Assembly (NCBI GenBank): GCA_043809365.1
Contig: JAZDDW010000026.1
Span: forward strand, 1 to 20,239
Origin: CAJAUT01 sp043809365
GTDB lineage: Bacteria; Patescibacteriota; Microgenomatia; UBA1400; UBA12108
DNA length: 20,239 nucleotides
Direction of reading: 5' to 3'
Below the pieces are notes generated by a model that saw only the letters and a list, made by a program, of their open reading frames with translations, searched no databases and had not been told where the DNA came from. Below, piece by piece: positions 7,221 to 14,586 of the stretch. Position 1 is the stretch's first letter, and each line of letters opens with the position of its first letter. The translations under genes were made by a program, and so were the position numbers.

Positions 7221-8408
7221 TTATGGTGTAAAGTATTTTTTGTTTTTTAGTTTATCGGGTAGGTAGCTATCTTCGTCGTAGCGTGAGTAGCCTTTGCTGT
7301 AGTCGAGATCTTTCATGAGCTTGGTCGGGGCATTGCGGATCTTTAAGGGGATCTCGAGATTGCCGTAAGTCACCACATCTTCCTGGGCACTACGGAAAGC
7401 ATCGTAGGCGGAACGGTTTTTCTGACACTGACAGAGATAGACGACCCCGTGGGCCAAATTGATCCCACATTCTGGGTAGCCTATCGTCTCCACGGCACGA
7501 AAGACCGCATTGGCCACAACTAGAGCAGTCGGGACTGCGACCCCGATATCTTCCGAGGCAAAAATCACCATCCGGCGAGCGATAAAAAGCGGATCTTCAC
7601 CTGCCCCTACCATACGGGCGAGATAATAAAGAGCTGCATTGGTCTGACTAGCGCGCATGGATTTAATGAAGGCAGAGATAGTATCGTAGTGTTCATCCCC
7701 GGCCTGGTCATAGCGTAAATAAGGCGAGCGTAGTGTGGATTTGAGATTGTCGAGAGTGATCTTTTTGTAGAGTCCAGCAGCTGTTTCTAAGACATTGAGA
7801 GCTTTTCTACCGTCACCACTGGCGAATGTTGCCAAAAATTCGGCAGCATCCTTGGCTACTTTGACCTGGAGAGTTTTGGCTCCTTGCTGAATAATTTTCT
7901 GTAGATCTTCGACGGTCAAGCTTTTGAGAACGTAGACCTGACAACGGGATTGTAAGGGGCCAATGACTTCGAAGCTAGGGTTTTCGGTGGTGGCACCAAT
8001 CAGGGTTAGGATTCCGTTTTCTACGTAGGGCAGGAGATAGTCTTGTTGAGCTTTGTTGAAACGGTGAATCTCGTCCAAAAATAGAATAGTGGGCTTGTGT
8101 TGGAGGGTCCGACCCTTAAAGTCCTTGTCATCCGACTTTGAGGGTCGGACCCTTAAAGTAACAATGGCTTTGATATCTTCTTTTTTGGCGGAGACGGCGG
8201 AGAGGTAGTGAAAGTCAGCCCCGACCGAACTGGCGATTATTTTGGCTAGGGTTGTTTTACCACATCCTGGAGGTCCCCAAAAGATCATCGAGTGAAGAGT
8301 GCCCGTTTCCACGGTGCGACGCAAGGGAGCCCCCTCCCCTACTAGGTGAGTTTGACCAATAAAATCGGACAGATTGGTGGGACGAAGGAGATCGGCTAAG
8401 GGCTGCAT
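7221..8408 (-). CDS. rarA: Replication-associated recombination ATPase RarA/MgsA (AAA+)
   Basis: 395 residues from the ATG at 8406-8408 (MQPLADLLRPTNLSDFIGQ), the usual family N-terminus. An upstream ATG at 8504 would add 32 unconserved residues inside rfbA and is rejected. RarA acts at stalled replication forks. Walker A is GPPGCGKT (45-52), Walker B ILFLDEIH (108-115), sensor 1 is LIGATTENPSFEV (136-148) and sensor 2 is in FASGDGRKALN, followed by the tetramerisation region with MVGAGEDPLFIARRMVIFASEDIG and AHGVVYL. Between Walker A and Walker B, residues about 83-103 are an extra segment encoded by two copies of an AGGGTC-N-GACCCT palindrome (see separate entry). A gap of 31 bp separates it from the rfbA stop, with TTGACT in the gap region but no convincing -10. 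Confidence 0.95.
   Translation of the reverse strand: MQPLADLLRPTNLSDFIGQTHLVGEGAPLRRTVETGTLHSMIFWGPPGCGKTTLAKIIASSVGADFHYLSAVSAKKEDIKAIVTLRVRPSKSDDKDFKGRTLQHKPTILFLDEIHRFNKAQQDYLLPYVENGILTLIGATTENPSFEVIGPLQSRCQVYVLKSLTVEDLQKIIQQGAKTLQVKVAKDAAEFLATFASGDGRKALNVLETAAGLYKKITLDNLKSTLRSPYLRYDQAGDEHYDTISAFIKSMRASQTNAALYYLARMVGAGEDPLFIARRMVIFASEDIGVAVPTALVVANAVFRAVETIGYPECGINLAHGVVYLCQCQKNRSAYDAFRSAQEDVVTYGNLEIPLKIRNAPTKLMKDLDYSKGYSRYDEDSYLPDKLKNKKYFTP
8104..8159. repeat. Two palindromic repeats inserted in frame inside rarA
   Basis: AGGGTC-C-GACCCT (8104-8116) and AGGGTC-G-GACCCT (8141-8153) are each perfect 6-bp-arm palindromes. The second extends to a 25-bp palindrome (8135-8159) with ACTTT and AAAGT outer arms, and both copies are followed by TTAAAGT, giving a 19-bp near-identical direct repeat 37 bp apart. 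They encode a Lys/Asp/Arg-rich segment absent from other RarA proteins, with no frameshift or stop. Confidence 0.85.
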
Positions 8409-8439
8409 AACCCTATCTTCGGATATTCTATGGGTAAAG

Positions 8440-9165
8440 TCAAGTGAGTTTTTTTTGAGCCCAGTAAGCGTTGGCACGGAAAAGAGAATCGAATGTCCCG
8501 GCATCAGACCAAAAGCCCTCGAGCTTGGTCCATTTGAGCTGGCCTTCTTTAATATAGGCGTTATTGAGGTCAGTAACTTCTAGTTCACCGCGAGGAGAGG
8601 GCTGGAGCGTCCGAATTTTATCAAAGACGGTAGAATCGTAGAAATATAGCCCTGTAACGGCGAGGTTACTGGGGGGATGAGCTGGCTTTTCGATAATTTC
8701 GTCAATGATTTGGGGATTAGCACGATTGAGACGGGCAATACCAAAGCGCTCGGGGTCGGGAACTTCTTTGAGGAAGACCATGGCACCACCATCAAAATTT
8801 TTGACAGCCTGCGAGATATCGGCATCGGTCGTGTTGTCGCCCAAAATAACGGCAATCGGCTCCCCATCGGCAAAGTCTTGCGCATACTTGAGAGCGTCGG
8901 CAATACCAGATGAGCCACCCTCTTGATAAGCGTATCCGACGTGAGTCAGACCCAGTTCTTTACCATTTTTGATAACATTGATAAAGTGTCCGGCGTGGAT
9001 ATCCCCGGTGACAATAAGAATTTCGGTGATACCAGCACCGACTAAAGTCTGGATCGGGTAATAGATCATGGGTTGGTTATAGATCGGTAGCAAATGTTTA
9101 TTGGTGACATGGGTGAGCGGATATAGTCTGGTTCCCTTGCCACCGGCCAAGATAACGCCTTTCAT
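8440..9165 (-). CDS. rfbA: Glucose-1-phosphate thymidylyltransferase (RmlA/RfbA)
   Basis: 241 residues. It makes dTDP-glucose from dTTP and glucose-1-phosphate. The N-terminus has the nucleotidyltransferase signature GVILAGGKGTRLYPLT (3-18), then KHLLPIYNQPMIYYPI (23-38), YAYQEGGSSGIADAL with one residue pair differing from the usual EPxGLAxA motif, VILGDNTTD (metal-binding Asp near 109), and EKPAHPPSNLAVTGLYFYD. The protein is about 50 residues shorter than E. coli RmlA, lacking its C-terminal extension, like the short archaeal/Gram-positive type. The ribosome binding site AGGAGGT lies 5 nt before the ATG and overlaps the stop of the small membrane gene upstream. It feeds the rfbB product line encoded 4.5 kb downstream on the same strand. 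Confidence 0.94.
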   Translation of the reverse strand: MKGVILAGGKGTRLYPLTHVTNKHLLPIYNQPMIYYPIQTLVGAGITEILIVTGDIHAGHFINVIKNGKELGLTHVGYAYQEGGSSGIADALKYAQDFADGEPIAVILGDNTTDADISQAVKNFDGGAMVFLKEVPDPERFGIARLNRANPQIIDEIIEKPAHPPSNLAVTGLYFYDSTVFDKIRTLQPSPRGELEVTDLNNAYIKEGQLKWTKLEGFWSDAGTFDSLFRANAYWAQKKLT

Positions 9166-9170
9166 GCCCG

Positions 9171-9177
9171 ACCTCCT
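9171..9177 (-). promoter_or_regulatory. Strong Shine-Dalgarno AGGAGGT for rfbA
   Basis: Minus-strand AGGAGGT, 5 nt before the ATG at 9165. Its first two bases belong to the TAG stop (9176-9178) of the preceding small membrane protein, so termination of that gene clears the site for re-initiation. Confidence 0.75.
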
Positions 9178-9421
9178 AGATCAATAAAGTACTAACAATG
9201 ACAAGCCCTAAAAGGGCTACCAGCAGATATTCTAGCACAACACGGGCGTGAAAAGAGTTGGTGTGGAGATGATGAAAAATGCCCCAGATAAAGTACAAAG
9301 TTGCAAAGATAATGGTCGCGAAGAGGAGATATTGTGGGGTAGACTGATAGTAAAAAACAGAGACAAGATAGGCAACAGCCAAGAGAGCAAGCAAAGTGTA
9401 ATCACTTTTATGAGAGATCAT
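9176..9421 (-). CDS. Small membrane protein of unknown function
   Basis: 81 residues with three predicted membrane helices (about 8-25, 30-48 and 61-80). A short loop holding GIFHHLHTNSFHAR (47-60) is rich in His, which might bind a metal or sit at the membrane surface. It overlaps the CAP-domain gene by 4 bp (ATGA) and its stop overlaps the rfbA ribosome binding site, so it is a real member of the operon. No family recognised. Confidence 0.75.
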   Translation of the reverse strand: MISHKSDYTLLALLAVAYLVSVFYYQSTPQYLLFATIIFATLYFIWGIFHHLHTNSFHARVVLEYLLVALLGLVIVSTLLI

Positions 9422-10329
9422 AAAATCTTCCCCGCATTGACGATGGTGGTCGCCAATAAAATAAAGTTAATAAAGATGATATGAGCCCAGTTGTTCCCTA
9501 CTCGGCGAGTTAAGACCCGAGACTCCGCGATCAGGAGGTCGAGGACGAGCGCGAGAATAAAGAGCGCGGTAGTGCCTAGGTTTAAGGCACGAGCCAGGTT
9601 AAATTGATTGTAGCGGGGTCTCCCAGATTGCTTCGCATCTGGAGGCATTTCTCGGGAGCTTTCGCTCTCGATGTGCAGTGGTTGGGTTGGCGAGGGCACG
9701 GGTTCCTTGATCTCGGCTACGGTGGCAGTGGCCGCGGAAGCTACTTGAGGGACGAATCCACCCTGGCTCGTACCAAACAACTGAACCACTAGGACGGTCT
9801 CTTGCCCTTGGAGGGTACCAGGGACGACGGCAAGACCGATTTCGGTATATTGGGGATTGATGATATTTTTTTTGTGGGTGGGAGAGGCCATCCAGGCAGA
9901 CATCATGCGGGAGGTGTCGCCAAAGTCTTTGGCCAGATTCTCCCCGGCATAAACATAACTGTAGCCAGCTTCTTTAAACCAAACCCAAGGGGATTTGCCA
10001 CCCGGGGAGTCGTGGGCCCAGTAGTTTTCGGCAAACATGTTGGCGGCCTTACGACGGGCCGCGTCAGCCAGTTTTTCGTTATAGGAGAGAGTGCTCAAAC
10101 CCTGGGCAACTCTTTCTTCGTTGGTGGCTCTGACTACCTCGTCAATTGTGACGGAGGAGGTAAAGCCCAAGATGTGCAGATTAGTACTGTCCAGGAGTCG
10201 AAGAAAAAGATTACCAGCGAGAATAAGGGCAAGGACGGCAAAAATACCCGAGTTGTGGAGGAGGCGAGCTCGGAAATTGTTGGTGTGATGGGGCGTAAAC
10301 CAATGACGGAGCTTGCTAGAGAGTGACAT
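9418..10329 (-). CDS. CAP (SCP/PR-1-like) domain membrane protein
   Basis: 303 residues. One membrane segment near the N-terminus (28-48), an extracellular CAP domain (about 62-188), a proline/serine-rich linker (about 195-245) and two C-terminal membrane helices (250-268, 281-300). The CAP core shows TNEERVAQGLSTLSYNEKLADAA (69-91), NYWAHDSPGG with His106, YAGENLAK with Glu130, and SAWMASPTHKKNI with His152, matching the bacterial YkwD-like pattern. Function of bacterial CAP proteins is poorly known. The linker at 226-241 is encoded over a palindrome (9620-9644). GGAGGT directly abuts the ATG, too close for a normal ribosome binding site, and CATAAT lies 6 nt before the ATG, so a leaderless start is possible. 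Confidence 0.9.
   Translation of the reverse strand: MSLSSKLRHWFTPHHTNNFRARLLHNSGIFAVLALILAGNLFLRLLDSTNLHILGFTSSVTIDEVVRATNEERVAQGLSTLSYNEKLADAARRKAANMFAENYWAHDSPGGKSPWVWFKEAGYSYVYAGENLAKDFGDTSRMMSAWMASPTHKKNIINPQYTEIGLAVVPGTLQGQETVLVVQLFGTSQGGFVPQVASAATATVAEIKEPVPSPTQPLHIESESSREMPPDAKQSGRPRYNQFNLARALNLGTTALFILALVLDLLIAESRVLTRRVGNNWAHIIFINFILLATTIVNAGKIL
9620..9644. repeat. Imperfect palindrome in the CAP-protein linker
   Basis: CTCCAGAT and ATCTGGGAG flank the 8-nt centre GCGAAGCA on the minus strand (one base offset in the arms). It encodes residues about 228-237 within a low-complexity linker. The position in a linker and the palindromic form resemble an in-frame inserted element. Confidence 0.5.
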
Positions 10330-10335
10330 ACCTCC

Positions 10336-10341
10336 ATTATG
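10336..10341 (-). promoter_or_regulatory. Possible -10 element CATAAT before the CAP gene
   Basis: Minus strand CATAAT is followed by GGAGGT and the ATG at 10329, the same 6-nt spacing seen for TATAAT before the genes starting at 68 and 4604. It lies in the 33-bp gap after the upstream stop. No matching -35 is seen. Confidence 0.35.
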
Positions 10342-10362
10342 GTCACAACTGTAGTCAGAAGT

Positions 10363-11586
10363 CTAGTGAATATTGGTGCGTTTTACGAAGCGTGAAAAGA
10401 TCCAAATCAAAAAACCATACTCGATCAAGAGAATGAGCCAAAGATAACGACACCACCAAGGAATGGCAGGGCTAACGCATGAGTGAGACAACCAGAGGTA
10501 AACCAGATAGGTCAAGATAGGGAGGATAAGACCCACAAGGTATGAACGCTTCGTGAGGCAATACCCGACTGTCAGAATGGTAAGAACGAGAAGATATGGC
10601 CAGATACGGCAGTTGCCACAAACTGGCAAATTATCTTCAATGCCCAGGGTAGAACCAGGGACTGTCTCTGGAGAAGGAGACGGCACGGTAACCTCGGTAT
10701 TTTCACCTAAAACATTTTCGACAAATCCTTCTGCTGGACCTGCAATATATCCACCTGTTGGTCTAACCGATAGTTCGTTGGAAAACTCACCTGTCGCACA
10801 GCCATTACCTGCACGGACTCTAAAGTAATAAGTAGTACCACCCGAGAGTCCAGAAACAGTTGTGGAGGTTGTCCCAGGTCCACCCACATTGGGGTTGCCA
10901 TACTGCATAACCCCCGGGGAGGTGCCATAGGCTACTAGATAATAAGTGACAGGACTAACTGACGTCCAAGTGAGGACCACACTGTTGAGAGAGGTAGGTG
11001 TGACAGAAAGCAATGTCGGGGTGCCAGGCTTCTCATCGTTACACACAAAGGTTGAAGCGCCAGCGACGGATCCACCACTACTAGTGGGTGAAGCAGGAGG
11101 CACATAAAAACCAAGACGAAGATCAAAGGCGTTCGACTTGTTTTGATATTCGTTGCCGAGAGAGGTAGGCAAGCTCGCGGTATAGGTAAAACTACGCGTC
11201 GCGCCGTCTGGGATCGACTCGAGCGTCACCTCTCCGGCAGTATAAAATTCGGCAAGCGTACCACTCCAGACCGTAACACTATCGAAATTGCGTGTCACGA
11301 CAAAGTTGGTTACCCCGCTCAAGGCTCCGGTAGTGCTCGTGTTTAATACATCTGATTTGAAATCATGGGTGGCGCCAGAGTTGTTTTGGAGTGAAACTAC
11401 CTTGGAAACCGAAAGTCCTGGATACCAAATTATCGTAGAGGGAAAGAGAGCTGAAGTAGATCCGGGTGTACAGGCAGAGGCTGTACAGGAAACGTCGAGA
11501 TCGGCGGCACGAACTACAGTGACCTGCCTGCCGGCAGGCAGGCACAGTGACACAGTGACGAGTAAGAATAATAAGAATTTTTTCAT
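10363..11586 (-). CDS. Secreted/membrane protein with camelysin-like and FN3 domains
   Basis: 407 residues. A signal peptide (about 1-28) carries an inserted CLPAGRQV (15-22) encoded by a perfect 20-bp palindrome. Residues about 50-162 look like a TasA/camelysin-type beta domain: YPGLSVSKVVSLQNNSG, WSGTLAEFY, LESIPDGATRSFTYTASLP and YQNKSNAFDLRLGFYV. A fibronectin type III domain covers about 187-276 (GTPTLLSVTPTSLNSVVLTW, TTYYFRVRAGNGC, SNELSV). A Pro/Ser/Glu linker leads to three C-terminal membrane segments (about 330-346, 348-368, 381-399), so the protein is probably an anchor for the surface layer. The ATG shares its A with the upstream TAA stop (TAATG), implying translational coupling to the 805-residue gene. 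Confidence 0.82.
   Translation of the reverse strand: MKKFLLFLLVTVSLCLPAGRQVTVVRAADLDVSCTASACTPGSTSALFPSTIIWYPGLSVSKVVSLQNNSGATHDFKSDVLNTSTTGALSGVTNFVVTRNFDSVTVWSGTLAEFYTAGEVTLESIPDGATRSFTYTASLPTSLGNEYQNKSNAFDLRLGFYVPPASPTSSGGSVAGASTFVCNDEKPGTPTLLSVTPTSLNSVVLTWTSVSPVTYYLVAYGTSPGVMQYGNPNVGGPGTTSTTVSGLSGGTTYYFRVRAGNGCATGEFSNELSVRPTGGYIAGPAEGFVENVLGENTEVTVPSPSPETVPGSTLGIEDNLPVCGNCRIWPYLLVLTILTVGYCLTKRSYLVGLILPILTYLVYLWLSHSCVSPAIPWWCRYLWLILLIEYGFLIWIFSRFVKRTNIH
11523..11542. repeat. Perfect 20-bp palindrome within a signal peptide coding region
   Basis: CCTGCCTGCC is directly followed by its reverse complement GGCAGGCAGG with no spacer. On the coding strand it gives Leu-Pro-Ala-Gly-Arg-Gln, placed inside the hydrophobic stretch of the signal peptide. 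The GC content is far above that of the surrounding gene. I recall similar Pro-Ala-Gly-Arg-Gln strings in other CPR proteins. Confidence 0.9.
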
Positions 11587-14003
11587 TATTCGGTCGCTCC
11601 AATAATCGTATGCAATCCTTGGGCGTCTTCGAGATCAATACTCAAATTGAAATTGTTTACAATAGGGAGATACACACAAGTTCCGCCAGTAGAACAAGTG
11701 CCGAGGGTAATGCCGTTTTTAACATACGAAGTTTGACCTTCGCTCAAGACAACTTCACCGAAGATGCCATCTTGTATTTCTCCTGCCTGATAAGTCAAAG
11801 TATAAGTAAATTTTTTGTATGGAGCCAAGTTAAAAACACTAAATCCTAGAATGTGATCTTCTAAGGAAAAATCGATTGTGGTAGTGGGTAAAACAACAAC
11901 AACATTTTCTTCGTCGTAAACAAGGGGGGAACTGGTTGTGGCTACGTTGGGCTCTCCTGGGGTTGGATCGGGGTCAATAAAATTCCCTGTTCCGTCAGGG
12001 AAGCGAGCATAGGACAAGCCTACTGTCTTAAAAGTGGTATATCTGTACGAGTCGACGTAGCGAGCACCACTCCCTATTGTACCTGCATAAAGTCGCACTG
12101 TATCCGCAGTCGTATTGTCTAGGGCGAAATCTGGATCGCCGTTACGATAGACGACCAGATAACCCTTGGCAGGAATGATGGTATTGCCTGTATTGGTATT
12201 GCTAGCATTAATGGCGAGCTCGTGAGTGTTGGTGTCATCATATAGCCACCAACCAGCAACATTTACAGCCGAGTTGCTGTTGTTATATAACTCAATCCAC
12301 TCACCTGCCGGCATTGGAGCATCATCTGCTCCGGTTGGATTGGGTAGAAACTCATTGATGACAACTGGACCGCGAACATAAGCAGAACAATATGCGGCAT
12401 TTTCGGGAGGAATTGTTACATTATCATAGTTGTCGGTAATGGGAGTAGTACCACCGCTACACATAAGGCCAATAACAACATTGTCTCCAGCTATATCGTC
12501 ATTGGTACTATTTAGAACGCCAACTGAAAGTGTAGAAGAATTTGTGAGCCCAGGGACATTGAGAATACCATCATTACCGGTTGTACCGGAGAAGGCAGTA
12601 TTGGGACTAATTTGCCCAAAGCGGTACCCGGAGACTGGGTTGCAACCTGCGGGAATGGTGAAATTACCGTTTATGTCTGGTCTATTAGCTTCGGAGAGCG
12701 AGCTGGCGGTACCGACTGGGCAACTATAAGTAGTGATACGAAGATCTTCCAAATCAGCCGTTTTACTAAAGCCGACTGCGTCTGCTAGTTGGTAGCTTCC
12801 TGTACCACTGACCAATCTTACTTCAGCATTGTCTGTAAAGCGGAAACTACCTAGTTTGTGCCAGCGAGATTCGTTGAGCACGTCACTCTGGGATCCGCAA
12901 GGAGTTGTTCCATCGGCGGAGCGGGCTGATTGGTTGACGAGGATGGGTGAAGAATTGAGTTTAGTTGTACCAGAGTAGACGTCATACGAGGCAGTGCCAC
13001 GAACCGAGTCGCAGATGTAGGCTACATAAACATCGTAATAACCATAGAGATCGGAATTTGTCGTCCAGGTATAGGTTTGACCAGCATAAACAGAGGGGGC
13101 ACTATAGTTGTCCCCGCCGACTGCATTTGCCAAAATATTGTCTGGTGCGTTGTTGACGTGATATACACCCCAAGGACCACTTTTTGATACAGTACCACTA
13201 CTACTCAAATCGATATTCATACTATCGTCGTCGATCACGATATCCTTGGTCCCAGCGTAGCGACCAATTGCCAAGCCAACTCCACTATCATTGCCAGCCA
13301 GATCGTATGACACAACTTTGTAATAGTAATTTGAGTTAGCTAGAACAGTCGAGTCGACATAAGTAAGAACATTACCAGTGTCGGCTAATAATGTGAAGGT
13401 AATATTATCGAGAGAGCGATAAAGATCGTATCCGCCCTCACCTACTACTGATTTCCAATCGAGCTTGACCGAAGTTGTGTCTTCTTCAACCCAAAAAATG
13501 GGAGAGGTGGGAGCGGTAGTGTCGAGTTGGAGAAGCTGGGGATGAATAATTGTCTCTATATTCCCTGTTGGGTCGGTTCCAAAATAACAAAGAGTATAGA
13601 CACCATCTAGAAGGGCATTGATCTCACTACTCAAATTAGTATTGTGGGGTTGACCAGCACTATAAAGCGGGTCTGTATTGGCTGGACAGCCAACATTGCC
13701 TGCCAAAATTTGGTAATGGATGACGTCGGTTGTGGGATCCTCGGTGACTATCTTCAGCCTGGCGTCACTATATGATTGATACCAACCCGAGTCGACGGGA
13801 CGACTATAGATGCCAACTAAAGAGATGCTGGTTGTGGGTGGAGTCCAATCGCGAGTGGTGATTGCGTTTGAAGGAGCGGCAAGCGATGAGACAAAGTAGG
13901 CAAGAGAAAATTGGGGGATAGTACTGCCTGCTACATAAACCAAACTAGACAAAGTGATTGTAGTGATGATCGATCTAATAATACGCAAGACATTATTTTT
14001 CAT
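11586..14003 (-). CDS. Large surface protein with FN3, golvesin-like and lamin-tail domains
   Basis: 805 residues. N-terminal membrane/signal segment (7-35), then FSLAYFVSSLAAPSNAITT (32-50), which resembles the AYF...N leader of SipW-processed proteins. Residues 54-160 form an Ig-like region ending in YFGTDPTGNIE. An FN3 domain follows (about 165-247, ending YYYKVVSYDLAGNDSG). Residues 253-413 match the golvesin C-terminal pattern (GPWGVYHVN, YTWTTNSDLYGYYDVYVAYI, WHKLGSFRF, QLADAVGFS). A lamin-tail domain spans about 545-687 (VVINEFLPNPTGADD, EWIELYNNSNSAVNVAGWWLYD, IIPAKGYLVVYR, PTPGEPN). The end (700-805) is beta-rich with one Cys pair. No C-terminal membrane helix or LPxTG. The ATG lies inside the end of the signal-peptidase gene (11-bp overlap). 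Probably an exported filament- or layer-associated protein; binding partner unknown. Confidence 0.85.
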   Translation of the reverse strand: MKNNVLRIIRSIITTITLSSLVYVAGSTIPQFSLAYFVSSLAAPSNAITTRDWTPPTTSISLVGIYSRPVDSGWYQSYSDARLKIVTEDPTTDVIHYQILAGNVGCPANTDPLYSAGQPHNTNLSSEINALLDGVYTLCYFGTDPTGNIETIIHPQLLQLDTTAPTSPIFWVEEDTTSVKLDWKSVVGEGGYDLYRSLDNITFTLLADTGNVLTYVDSTVLANSNYYYKVVSYDLAGNDSGVGLAIGRYAGTKDIVIDDDSMNIDLSSSGTVSKSGPWGVYHVNNAPDNILANAVGGDNYSAPSVYAGQTYTWTTNSDLYGYYDVYVAYICDSVRGTASYDVYSGTTKLNSSPILVNQSARSADGTTPCGSQSDVLNESRWHKLGSFRFTDNAEVRLVSGTGSYQLADAVGFSKTADLEDLRITTYSCPVGTASSLSEANRPDINGNFTIPAGCNPVSGYRFGQISPNTAFSGTTGNDGILNVPGLTNSSTLSVGVLNSTNDDIAGDNVVIGLMCSGGTTPITDNYDNVTIPPENAAYCSAYVRGPVVINEFLPNPTGADDAPMPAGEWIELYNNSNSAVNVAGWWLYDDTNTHELAINASNTNTGNTIIPAKGYLVVYRNGDPDFALDNTTADTVRLYAGTIGSGARYVDSYRYTTFKTVGLSYARFPDGTGNFIDPDPTPGEPNVATTSSPLVYDEENVVVVLPTTTIDFSLEDHILGFSVFNLAPYKKFTYTLTYQAGEIQDGIFGEVVLSEGQTSYVKNGITLGTCSTGGTCVYLPIVNNFNLSIDLEDAQGLHTIIGATE

Positions 14004-14586
14004 TTTTCGCTTTATATTTCTTTTCGTAGTAATTTTTGAAATATAGGACTAGATCGATGATTTCCCAGATGATTAGGATGGTAGCAGGCAAAATTACCAG
14101 GAGGATAAAGCCTTTGACTGTTTGGGCAAAACTTGTGACATAGCCAAGGTAAGGGAGATACCAACGATAAAGACCAATAATATTACCAGGGGGAATATTG
14201 CGAGGATCAGTCGTGTTGTTGGCATCCCCTTTGGTAATAATGTTGTAGGTGAGCGTCTTTTTGTCCCCTTTCATCCCCTCGACTTTCTCGAGACTGTCGA
14301 TGCGGTGAGTAACGATAGAGACAGCGCCTGATTTTTCATCGCGGAGATTAAAAGTGATGATATCGTCTTTTTTGAGCTCTTCGAGTTTATATTTACCTGA
14401 ATAGATTAGAGCACCTGTAGGAATGGTCGGCTCCATGGAACCGGAGACGACATAGAAAAAGTTGATGCCAAGACGAGAAAGAAAAGGAATTTTACTGCCG
14501 AAGGTTAGGACGGCCACAACTAAAAGACCTCCAACCAAGAGGACTTGAGTAAGTGTGAGTAAGATTTTACCGATTTTCATTTTCAC
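13993..14586 (-). CDS. Signal peptidase I, SipW/ER type
   Basis: 195-197 residues depending on whether translation starts at the GTG (14586) or the ATG (14580); ATG is favoured because the GTG lies inside a hairpin stem. Counting from the GTG, membrane segments are about 9-30 and 155-182. The nucleophile Ser50 is in VVSGSMEPTIPTGALIYS, and IVTHRI provides His94. A Ser-His pair in place of Ser-Lys is the mark of the archaeal/ER type, as in Bacillus SipW. ITKGDANNTTDPRNIPPGNIIG is the conserved box D/E-like region. It probably cleaves the TasA-like protein upstream and perhaps the 805-residue protein downstream. No ribosome binding site is visible; the hairpin (14584-14624) occupies that region. 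Confidence 0.93.
   Translation of the reverse strand: MKMKIGKILLTLTQVLLVGGLLVVAVLTFGSKIPFLSRLGINFFYVVSGSMEPTIPTGALIYSGKYKLEELKKDDIITFNLRDEKSGAVSIVTHRIDSLEKVEGMKGDKKTLTYNIITKGDANNTTDPRNIPPGNIIGLYRWYLPYLGYVTSFAQTVKGFILLVILPATILIIWEIIDLVLYFKNYYEKKYKAKNEK

Noticed and set aside
8104..8159. CRISPR-like repeat pair in rarA
   Set aside because: Only two units, inside a coding frame, with no spacers of constant size; a palindromic repeat fits better.
8409..8504. 32-residue N-terminal extension of RarA
   Set aside because: It overlaps rfbA by about 65 bp and has no similarity to the family; the ATG at 8408 begins the typical RarA N-terminus.
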